The position numbers and the translations under genes are program-made. A stretch of 64,000 nucleotides of DNA from Bryobacterales bacterium F-183 (lineage in GTDB: Bacteria; Acidobacteriota; Terriglobia; Bryobacterales; Bryobacteraceae): positions 6,118,013-6,182,012 of the forward strand of contig AP025252.1 in assembly GCA_016865505.2 (NCBI GenBank), read 5' to 3'. The stretch's first letter is position 1. The number at the start of each line of letters is the position of its first letter. Shown here one piece after another: positions 46,600-53,986 of this stretch. A model generated the notes under the pieces. That model saw only the letters and a list, made by a program, of their open reading frames with translations. It made no database searches and was not told where the DNA came from.

Positions 46600-47699
46600 A
46601 TGCTGCTATCGCCGTCGAAGGTGGATGGCTCCCACACCGAAGGTGCGGAAAGAGCCTCCATCATCGCCGGGTCGTTCGAATGATAGAAGTATGACCAGGC
46701 CGGCAGCTTGCGACGGTACGCAAACGCTCGTTCAAAGGCCGTAGTCGTCGGCGCGCCAAGACCCACCGTCTCGATCACATCCACGCCGTCTTCGATGGCA
46801 GTCTCCACCGCCGCATGTACCAACGCCTGCTGAATACGCGGGTCGTTCACTAGCCACTGCGCATCGGCGATGCGATACCGCAGCAGCCCCGATGACTCAT
46901 GGTCACAACGCAGCAGCACGCAGTACCCCAGCATGCGTCCCGCTTCGACCACACTCATTACGCGAACCGCACCCGCGTCGATCGCAGGTCCAAAATGCCA
47001 GCGCAGAGCCGCACGGCTACGCACGGCCAGAAGCTTGTTCCACTTCAGCGCAACCAGTTCATTCCAGAACCCGTGAAAGAGTTCCGAAAAGTCCGCCGAC
47101 CGTTGCACCGCGACATTGGCCGGAGCCTTTGGCAGCGCGGCGCCAGTCACTTGATCCTTCACCCAAAGCGCAGCCGCAGCAGGCATCCGAAGCAATGACG
47201 GCAACCCCTTGATGCGAAGTGCGGACCCCGCAAAGCCAGCGTAGTTGGTGACGCGAAACGCCGCTTTGGTCCAATCCCCCACCGGTACCCGAGTCTGCTC
47301 GCAGATCGTGTGCGACGCCTCTGCAAGACCATTCACGGTCGTGCTCAGTAGCAGATCAACAGGCTGATTGATGTACTCATCAAACAGCAACGGCGCAAAG
47401 GCTCGAACAGAAGGCTCCACCGCCCATCCACGACCCGTCGCCGCCAGGATACTTCGGCCCTGCAGCGTATATGCCAGCGGGATGTTGCTGATCGTACCCG
47501 TAAGCTTGCCAGTGTCCTCGTCCTCCATGACCCAGCCGATCGGAAAGCCCTGGTGGTACGCCGGGTTGCCTTGCCACATCCGAACCCAATGGGACTTGTT
47601 CCGTGGCTTCAATCCGTTTGAACGCACCAAAGCATCGATCGCGTCGAAGTCCTGAAAAGACGCTTCACGTGTGGACGGAATCGCGAGGACAGGGTTCAT
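46596..47699 (-). CDS. GNAT-like acyltransferase of the leucyl-carrier cluster
   Basis: A 367-residue cytoplasmic protein of the acetyltransferase (GNAT) superfamily type with an internal duplication: the N-terminal half has GWVMEDEDTGKLTGTISNIP and GRGWAVEPSVRAFAPLLFDEY, and the C-terminal half MLGYCVLLRCDHESSGLLRY and LVHAAVETAIEDGVDVIETV. Its ATG (47699) overlaps the P450 stop by four bases (ATGA), so it is translationally coupled to the P450. It may transfer an acyl or aminoacyl group from the carrier protein or CoA to an amine or hydroxyl; the donor is not deducible from sequence. An N-terminal extension to 47753 lacks support. Confidence 0.65.
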   Translation of the reverse strand: MNPVLAIPSTREASFQDFDAIDALVRSNGLKPRNKSHWVRMWQGNPAYHQGFPIGWVMEDEDTGKLTGTISNIPLAYTLQGRSILAATGRGWAVEPSVRAFAPLLFDEYINQPVDLLLSTTVNGLAEASHTICEQTRVPVGDWTKAAFRVTNYAGFAGSALRIKGLPSLLRMPAAAALWVKDQVTGAALPKAPANVAVQRSADFSELFHGFWNELVALKWNKLLAVRSRAALRWHFGPAIDAGAVRVMSVVEAGRMLGYCVLLRCDHESSGLLRYRIADAQWLVNDPRIQQALVHAAVETAIEDGVDVIETVGLGAPTTTAFERAFAYRRKLPAWSYFYHSNDPAMMEALSAPSVWEPSTFDGDSSI

Positions 47700-48937
47700 T
47701 CGGCGGTCACCCGCAGTTCGCGCAATCCGCGAAGTCCCAGATTGTCGCGCCACTCCAGTTCCGCACCATCGGCCATACGCAGGTTCGGCAGCTTCTGCGA
47801 AATCAACTCAAACGCAATCTGCCCTTCCATGCGAGCCAGCGCCGCACCAAAGCAGAAGTGCGCACCCCAACCAAACGCCACATGACGATTCGGCGTACGC
47901 GTAAAGTCCACACGATCCGGTTCCGGAAAGCGCTCGGGGTCGCGATTCGCTGCCGCCATCACGGCGATCACCGCTTGCCGCTGCTTGATCTGCTTGCCAC
48001 CCAGTACAACATCGGTGGGCGCCAACCGGGCAGTATGCTGGCTCGGACTTTCAAACCGCAACAGCTCTTCCACAGCACCAGGAATCAGCGACGGATCATC
48101 GCGCAGTTGCTGCATCAGTTCCGGCTGCCGCAGCAACGTCAGTACACCGTTGCCAATCAGATTCGTGGTGGTTTCGAGCCCGCCCACCATCGTGAGAATG
48201 CAGTTCGCGACGATCTCTTCCTCACTGAACCGATCGCCATTGTGCTCAGCCAGCATGAAGGACCGCACAAGACCCTCGCGCGGATTCTCCTTCTGCTGGA
48301 CAATCGCATTGCGGAAGTACTCGATCATGCCTCGCAAGGCCGCCAGTACAGCGTCCGAGCGATCCGGGTTGTGCTGGAAGTTGCCCAGCATCTCCGAAAA
48401 CGTGAAGGACCAATCCTTCAACTGCCGGTAATCCTCCGCCGGTACGCCAAGCATCTCCGCCGTCACAATCGCCGGCAGCGGCACAGCAAACTCGGCGATC
48501 ATGTCAAAGCCCTTGCGATCGATGTTGGCGATCAACCGTTCGGCAATGGACTGAATGTGATCACGCAGCACCTTGATGCGGTTCGGCGTAAAGGCGTACG
48601 ACGCAAGCTGCCGGATCCGCGTATGCGCGGCGGCATCCATAAAGAGCATCTGCCGCACCATCACCGTCGCGATCTCGCTCAGCTCCGGCGCGCCCATCGC
48701 TTCCAAAAGCTCTGGCGTCGGCGTACGGTCCGCTTGGAACTTATGCAGCACCTGCACCACATCGTCGTACCGCGTGACCACCCAGGCATGCAGGAACGGA
48801 TCCCAATGCACCGGATCTTCGCTACGCAGCTTCGCATACAGCGGGTACGGATTCGCAAGCACCTCGGGGTCCAGCAGGTTGTATAAGCTGAGCCCTGCGA
48901 CTTGCTCGTCGATCTGGTCAGTGGCAGCGGGGGTCAT
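47696..48937 (-). CDS. Cytochrome P450
   Basis: A 413-residue soluble bacterial P450. The haem-binding loop is FGWGAHFCFGAALARME with the axial cysteine at ~362; the I-helix oxygen-binding groove is MVGGLETTTNL and the ExxR pair lies in VEELLRFESPSQ. It is coupled by an ATGA overlap to the adenylation-carrier gene upstream. P450s in this context (compare NovI acting on NovH-bound tyrosine in novobiocin synthesis) oxidise an aminoacyl group on its carrier protein, often at the beta-carbon. By analogy it could hydroxylate carrier-bound leucine; this is inference. Confidence 0.9.
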   Translation of the reverse strand: MTPAATDQIDEQVAGLSLYNLLDPEVLANPYPLYAKLRSEDPVHWDPFLHAWVVTRYDDVVQVLHKFQADRTPTPELLEAMGAPELSEIATVMVRQMLFMDAAAHTRIRQLASYAFTPNRIKVLRDHIQSIAERLIANIDRKGFDMIAEFAVPLPAIVTAEMLGVPAEDYRQLKDWSFTFSEMLGNFQHNPDRSDAVLAALRGMIEYFRNAIVQQKENPREGLVRSFMLAEHNGDRFSEEEIVANCILTMVGGLETTTNLIGNGVLTLLRQPELMQQLRDDPSLIPGAVEELLRFESPSQHTARLAPTDVVLGGKQIKQRQAVIAVMAAANRDPERFPEPDRVDFTRTPNRHVAFGWGAHFCFGAALARMEGQIAFELISQKLPNLRMADGAELEWRDNLGLRGLRELRVTAE

Positions 48938-50541
48938 ACGGTCTTCACCTTTGCGATCTCTGCAGCTAGCAGGCGCACGGTGGCCGCCTGAAACATTTGG
49001 CGTAGCGCCAGCTTGATGCCGAACGTACGATTCACTTGCACAAGAAGTTGCGCGGCCAGCAGCGAATGGCCGCCGAGCAGAAAGAAGTTCACGTCCGGAT
49101 CCACAGTAGGCTGCTTCAACAGCTTCGCCACAATCCCGCCGACCTTCTCTTCGATCTCTGCCGAGTGCACCGCAGGCACGTCCGCCGCCGGAGCCTCCAA
49201 AGGCAGCGCGGCACGATCCAGCTTGCCGTTCGCGTTCATCGGCAAACTCGCCAGATGGATGAAGCGCGCCGGCACCATATAGTCGGGCAACGTAGTCGCG
49301 ACAAACGCCGCCAGATCCGCCTTTGGGCGACCCGTGACGTACGCCACAAGCTCACCATCGCGTTCCACCACGGCAACCTGCCCCACTTCCGGATGCCTGC
49401 TCAGCGCCGCTTCCACCTCACCAAGCTCCACACGATAACCACGTACCTTCACCTGGCTATCCGCTCGACCCAAAAATTCGTACTCGCCATTCGGCAGTAG
49501 CCGGACGCGATCGCCCGTGCGGTACATGCCGTTGGCAAATCGTTCAGCAGTCAGGTCCGGACGATTGCGATAACCGCGGCCCACCAGAGGTCCCGCGATA
49601 CAAAGCTCACCATCCACGATGTGCAACGTCGCACCGTTCGCCGCAAGACCAATGGACGGCACACCATCGCCATCCGGCATCACAAGTCCAGAGGTCGCGA
49701 CCACCGTGCATTCCGTGGGTCCATAGTTGTTGAAGAACAGAAACGGCAGATCCTGCGACGGGCGATTCAACAAGCGATCCGCACCAGTCAAAAGCACGCG
49801 CAGCTTGCTGCGTTCCGGCCACTCCATCGCGATCAACTGCTGCGCCATCAGGGTGGACGCGAAGCTCACGGTGATGCCCTGCTCGATCAGCCAATCTCGG
49901 AACATCGGCGCAGACGTACGAGCCGCATCCGGAATCAGGCAGAGCGTAGCGCCCGCCGCGAGGTTGCCCCAAATCTCCCACACCGAGGCGTCAAAACCCA
50001 GGCCCGCCACATGGCTCGCGCGATCTTCCGGCGTGACGTCAAACGCAGTACGATGCCAGTCCATCAGGCATGCCAGATTGCCGTGCGTGATCTCCACGCC
50101 CTTGGGTTCGCCGGTAGATCCCGACGTATAAATCAGGTACGCGAGGCTGGACGCATCGGCAATGTTGTCCGGCCCCTTGGCCGCCTCCTCCGTCATCACA
50201 CAGGAACTGTTCAGCACGATCTTGGCGCCAGCATCCTCAAGAATCGCGTGACGGCGCGCGGCAGGCCATGCAGGGTCAATCGGCAGATAAGCGCCACCGG
50301 CCTTCATCACCGCAAGAGCCGCAACGATGTAATCGACAGAGCGGTCCAACACCAGCGCTACGGGAGTTTCGATCCCGACGCCCATCTCACGCAACCGCAA
50401 CGCAAGATGATTGGCGCGCCGGTTGAGGACGCCAAACGTCACGTCCCCATTGGGACCAGTAATGGCAAGGCGCGAACCTTGCGACGCCGCGAGATGTGAA
50501 ATCCGGTCGACTACAGTTGCAGTTTGAGTGATGGTCTGCAT
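48934..50541 (-). CDS. Stand-alone NRPS adenylation-peptidyl carrier protein, predicted to load leucine
   Basis: A 535-residue A-PCP didomain with no condensation or thioesterase domain. Adenylation motifs: LIYTSGSTGEPKGVEITHGN, NNYGPTEC, ELCIAGPLVGRGYRNRPDLT, YRTGDRVRLLPNGEYEFLGR and NGK (Lys440). The carrier domain has FFLLGGHSLLAAQ with the pantetheine-attachment Ser493. The ten substrate-pocket residues are D184, A185, W188, F227, L251, G253, N272, V280, V281 and K440, identical to the published leucine code DAWFLGNVVK. It overlaps the glycosyltransferase by 31 bp and the P450 by 4 bp. Like NovH, it probably activates one amino acid for tailoring while tethered. Confidence 0.93.
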   Translation of the reverse strand: MQTITQTATVVDRISHLAASQGSRLAITGPNGDVTFGVLNRRANHLALRLREMGVGIETPVALVLDRSVDYIVAALAVMKAGGAYLPIDPAWPAARRHAILEDAGAKIVLNSSCVMTEEAAKGPDNIADASSLAYLIYTSGSTGEPKGVEITHGNLACLMDWHRTAFDVTPEDRASHVAGLGFDASVWEIWGNLAAGATLCLIPDAARTSAPMFRDWLIEQGITVSFASTLMAQQLIAMEWPERSKLRVLLTGADRLLNRPSQDLPFLFFNNYGPTECTVVATSGLVMPDGDGVPSIGLAANGATLHIVDGELCIAGPLVGRGYRNRPDLTAERFANGMYRTGDRVRLLPNGEYEFLGRADSQVKVRGYRVELGEVEAALSRHPEVGQVAVVERDGELVAYVTGRPKADLAAFVATTLPDYMVPARFIHLASLPMNANGKLDRAALPLEAPAADVPAVHSAEIEEKVGGIVAKLLKQPTVDPDVNFFLLGGHSLLAAQLLVQVNRTFGIKLALRQMFQAATVRLLAAEIAKVKTV

Positions 50542-51740
50542 TTGATTTGCTCTTCGAAACCCTTCGTTTTGTTGCGTAACAGCAGGCGGGAATACAGCTC
50601 TTCCCAGCGGCCTGCCACGGCCTTCATGTCGTACTTCGAGACTGTATGTTCGCGTCCAGCGGCACCCATGGCGGCGCGATCCTCAGGCGTCGCGGCTCGA
50701 ACCCCAGCCATCGCATTGGCCAGCGGTTCAACCTTGCCCCGAGGTGTAAGAAATCCGGTTTGTCCGTCGATCACCACTTCCGCGTTGCCGCCGACATTGG
50801 TCGCGACAATCGGCAGCGCAGACGACGATGCCTGCAACAACACCATCGGCAAGCCCTCTGTGTCGGACGACAAGACAAACGCATCCGCCGCCTGCATGAC
50901 GTTCGGAATATCGCGCCGTACGCCCAGCAGACGGACCTGACTGTCAATGCCCAGCGCCTTCGCGTTCATTTCCACGCGCTGCCGCAAAGCTCCCGTGCCG
51001 CAGATGAGAAGTACATCGGTGGGGGACGCGGCGCGCGCGAAAGCCTGCAGCATCAATGGGTAATTTTTAGGACTTTCCAGGCGCCCAACGGCCAGCCAGA
51101 CAAACGCATCCTGCGCGATGCCCAGTTCCTCACGCATCGCTTGGCGGACCTCAGAATCCTCCGCAGGGCGATACGCATCTGTGTCCAGACCATTCGGCAC
51201 TGCCATGATCTTGGTCGCAGGGGCGGACTTCGAATGTATGTAGGATTGCGTGGCCGCGTTGCAGATGGCCGTGGTCATCGACGCGAGCGGATCGGTCAGG
51301 CGATGGCCAAGTTCGCGGAAGGCAGTGAACCGGCTGTTCACGCCGTACATCTTAAAGCCGTGCAGCGTGCTAACCAGCGCGGGTACGGGATGGAGGATGC
51401 GCGACAACCGGCCCAACAGGTTGGCATGCGTCATGTGCGTATGCAGCACATCGGGCCGGTATTGGCGCAAAATTCGATACAGACGGAAGAGGCAGCGCGG
51501 ATCGGGGACACCGGCGCGCATGCCCAGGTGCTCGACGGTAATCCCACTTGCGGCGATTTCCTCCGGAATGTCCGTCTCCGGAGGAATCATCGAAACGATA
51601 CGGGCTTGCCAGCCTCGGCGGACCAGTTCCAGAGCCAGGTGCATCACCTGCTCTTCAGCGCCCCCGCCGATGCCCATGGTGGTGGACAGCAGCAGGATTT
51701 TTCCTTTACCGGCGCTACTCAAAGATCCTTTACTCCGCAC
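50511..51740 (-). CDS. GT4-family glycosyltransferase of the leucyl-carrier cluster
   Basis: A 409-residue GT-B glycosyltransferase. The N-terminal acceptor half begins ILLLSTTMGIGGGAEEQVMH and contains VLHTHMTHANLLGRLSRI; the donor half has VWLAVGRLESPKNYPLMLQA and the family-4 SSDTEGLPMVLLQASSSALP, with the conserved glutamate for the nucleotide-sugar ribose. Most likely it transfers a hexose from a nucleotide sugar to the cluster's product or to a lipid carrier. It is the first gene of the GT/A-PCP/P450/GNAT run; a GTG at 51740 follows AGG closely. Confidence 0.9.
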   Translation of the reverse strand: MRSKGSLSSAGKGKILLLSTTMGIGGGAEEQVMHLALELVRRGWQARIVSMIPPETDIPEEIAASGITVEHLGMRAGVPDPRCLFRLYRILRQYRPDVLHTHMTHANLLGRLSRILHPVPALVSTLHGFKMYGVNSRFTAFRELGHRLTDPLASMTTAICNAATQSYIHSKSAPATKIMAVPNGLDTDAYRPAEDSEVRQAMREELGIAQDAFVWLAVGRLESPKNYPLMLQAFARAASPTDVLLICGTGALRQRVEMNAKALGIDSQVRLLGVRRDIPNVMQAADAFVLSSDTEGLPMVLLQASSSALPIVATNVGGNAEVVIDGQTGFLTPRGKVEPLANAMAGVRAATPEDRAAMGAAGREHTVSKYDMKAVAGRWEELYSRLLLRNKTKGFEEQIKCRPSLKLQL

Positions 51741-51858
51741 GATGACCTAGTGTGCGTCGAAAGGCAGCTTTGAGGGAGTTACTAAGTACTCAAAAGCGCT
51801 CCTGCTTTGGTACCGGGCACTGTACCAGTACCCCGCCAGGCCCGTATCGAAAGATAAT

Positions 51859-52668
51859 CTAGACGCGCTCGGCCAAGTAGTACAGCCACGAGTCCGTGCT
51901 TGGCGGGTGCGTACCCAGAATCTCGCGGCAATCGCCATCCTGCATGGAAAACAGGCGCAGGCCGCACGCTTCCAACTGCTCTTTCTGGAACCCGGGAGCC
52001 ACGTACATCAGCGGCACCGTGTAGCTTTCGCCGCCATCGGGAAAGAACGCCCAGCCACGGCGCAAAATCGCGTCGGTATTGCGATTTTTCACCAGGTTAC
52101 GAATGCGAAGATTCCGCTTCGTACGCTTGGCCAACCGGTACACGCTTTCGAGCGGCTTGCCGACATTGAGCGGAGGCATCGGCCACGATCCCCGGAACGG
52201 CACAGAGTACAGATTATGGGCCGAAAACGAGAAGATTCCGCCCGGACGAAGCACGCGGCGAACCTCGCGCAGCACCTGTTCGCGGTCCGACGGTTCAATG
52301 CAATCCAACCCGTTAAAGCTGAACAGGACGAAGTCCATGGAGCCGGACGGGATCATATCCAGGCACCGGGCATCGGCCGTTTGAATACGATCGGCAAACG
52401 CCGGGCAGTTCTGCCGTGCCTGCTCTACCATCGCAGGAGCATAATCGATCCCCAGATAAGAGCCGGCAGCGGGCGCAAAGTGCCGCGTCGTACGGCCTGC
52501 GCCGATGCCTAAGTCCAACATGGACCAGCGCTTAAGGTCGGCCGCATACAGAGTCAGCAAACGTGCTTCTGGAGCAAAGAGATCGCCGGCTTTGGCGTAT
52601 TGTTGAGCGGCGCTATTCCAGTGTTCGAGGTTGCGGGCCGCTGCAAGTGTCGGTGTCGAGGCGGACAT
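51859..52668 (-). CDS. Class I SAM-dependent methyltransferase
   Basis: A 269-residue methyltransferase. SAM motif I is MLDLGIGAGRTTRHFAP, motif II region YLGIDYAPAMVEQARQN, and DFVLFSFNGLDCI is motif IV; VLRPGGIFSFSAHNL is the post-motif strand. No metal site. It precedes the glycosyltransferase by 118 bp on the same strand and is divergent from the phosphopantetheinyl transferase by 75 bp, so it may be co-regulated with the leucyl-carrier cluster. Acceptor unknown. Confidence 0.9.
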   Translation of the reverse strand: MSASTPTLAAARNLEHWNSAAQQYAKAGDLFAPEARLLTLYAADLKRWSMLDLGIGAGRTTRHFAPAAGSYLGIDYAPAMVEQARQNCPAFADRIQTADARCLDMIPSGSMDFVLFSFNGLDCIEPSDREQVLREVRRVLRPGGIFSFSAHNLYSVPFRGSWPMPPLNVGKPLESVYRLAKRTKRNLRIRNLVKNRNTDAILRRGWAFFPDGGESYTVPLMYVAPGFQKEQLEACGLRLFSMQDGDCREILGTHPPSTDSWLYYLAERV

Positions 52669-52743
52669 GAACCGATCTCAACATGAACGACTTTTCAGAA
52701 CTATGGTCCCTCGGTACTGCAACACCTTTTTGCGTGTCGCGCC

Positions 52744-53475
52744 GTGACAGGCCGAACCTATCTTTTGATACAAAGTGAGCAATCTGACGATCCACATGGT
52801 ACGTTGGTGCACGGATCGATGGATCGTGGGATCGCAGAACTCTGGACACTGGCCGTCACGGACGACTCAGTGCAGCGTGCGATACCGCTGCTCGATGCCG
52901 CAGAACAAGAGCGCGCATCGCGTTTTCAGGTAGAACCCCCAAGGGCCGCATTTGTTGCGACGCGCGGCGCATTACGGCAACTTTGTGCAAAGTATCTGAA
53001 CCTCGCGGACGGTCGCGAGGTCACTTTCGCCTGGAACGAACATGGCAAACCGTACCTCCCCGGTTCCGGCCTGCAGTTCAACGTGTCGCACTCCGGCAAG
53101 GTCGCCATCCTCGGCTTCACCTGGGAACAGCGTCTGGGCGTCGATGTCGAACGCACCGGCCGCCGTGGCGACATTCGCGGCATCGCATCGCGCTTCTTCC
53201 ATCCCGATGAGACGGCGCGAATACAGGCAGATGCCGACCCCTTACAAGCCTTCTATCGCTGCTGGACCGCCAAAGAAGCGTACGTCAAAGCCGTAGGCAC
53301 CGGCCTCACCCTGGGTCTCGACAGCTTTTGTGTCCGCCTCACCGGCGAAAAGCCCGGCATCGTCGGGCAACCGGAGTGGAGTTTGCAATGCTGGAATCCC
53401 GCACCGGGCTACATGGCGAGCGCCGCTGTCGAAGGTGTCGTAAGGTTCTTGCATCGCGATGAGCCGATTTTCTAA
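52744..53475 (+). CDS. 4'-Phosphopantetheinyl transferase (Sfp type)
   Basis: A 243-residue pseudo-dimeric Sfp-type enzyme that converts apo- to holo-carrier protein using coenzyme A. Motifs: LQFNVSHSGKVAILGF (pseudo-dimer centre), GVDVERTGRRGD with the Mg-binding aspartate, and FYRCWTAKEAYVKAVG with the second acidic residue and catalytic lysine. It is the natural activator of the PCP domain encoded nearby. The start is uncertain: GTG at 52744 or the ATG at 52819; neither has an obvious ribosome site. It is divergent from the methyltransferase and would be transcribed separately from the carrier operon. Confidence 0.93.
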   Translation: MTGRTYLLIQSEQSDDPHGTLVHGSMDRGIAELWTLAVTDDSVQRAIPLLDAAEQERASRFQVEPPRAAFVATRGALRQLCAKYLNLADGREVTFAWNEHGKPYLPGSGLQFNVSHSGKVAILGFTWEQRLGVDVERTGRRGDIRGIASRFFHPDETARIQADADPLQAFYRCWTAKEAYVKAVGTGLTLGLDSFCVRLTGEKPGIVGQPEWSLQCWNPAPGYMASAAVEGVVRFLHRDEPIF

Positions 53476-53518
53476 ACGGCTTTCGCACTAGTGGAGTGAA
53501 CGAGGTTCTTTCACTTCC

Positions 53519-53986
53519 ATGTTTTTCAAACCAGTCATCCTAGCCACTTGCGCGTACCTGTTTGCCGCCGCCGGAGATCCCTCACCGCTCACCGGCCGTT
53601 GGACCAACGGTCGCATTTCCATGATCCAGTACAAAGATGCCTACACCGGCGTCTACAAACCGCCATCCGGCAGCCACTTCGCGTACGAGTTCCGCAACGA
53701 CGGCACGTACACCTTTATTGGTTTGATGCAGAGCACGGTTTACAACTGCACCACTTCGGTTTTTTCGCAGGAAACCGGCACGTATGAGTCGAACGGCCTC
53801 GAAGTGACCTTACATCCGCAAAAGAACCCGTACCAGATGCGCTACTCCTGTTCGCCCAACTCCAACAAGGAAGCGCCGGGCAAGCTGATTGAGCGGACCT
53901 ACAAATTCCGGGTCGCCGGCAGCAAACTGGAATTGCTCACTGCCGGCAGCACCGAACCTCAGACCTTTCAGCGCAGCACCGATTGA
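53519..53986 (+). CDS. Small exported protein of unknown function
   Basis: A 155-residue protein with a signal-like N-terminus (MFFKPVILATCAYLFAAAG). The mature part is beta-rich with a lipocalin-like feel: PLTGRWTNGRISMIQYKD at the N-terminus and several alternating aromatic strands; two cysteines (VYNCTTS and MRYSCSP) could pair. I do not recognise the family. It begins 43 bp after the phosphopantetheinyl transferase and ends overlapping the convergent CocE gene by 19 bp. Confidence 0.75.
   Translation: MFFKPVILATCAYLFAAAGDPSPLTGRWTNGRISMIQYKDAYTGVYKPPSGSHFAYEFRNDGTYTFIGLMQSTVYNCTTSVFSQETGTYESNGLEVTLHPQKNPYQMRYSCSPNSNKEAPGKLIERTYKFRVAGSKLELLTAGSTEPQTFQRSTD

Noticed and set aside
47603..48886. 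A 427-residue plus-strand frame opposite the P450
   Set aside because: Antisense shadow; the P450 haem loop and I-helix are on the minus strand.
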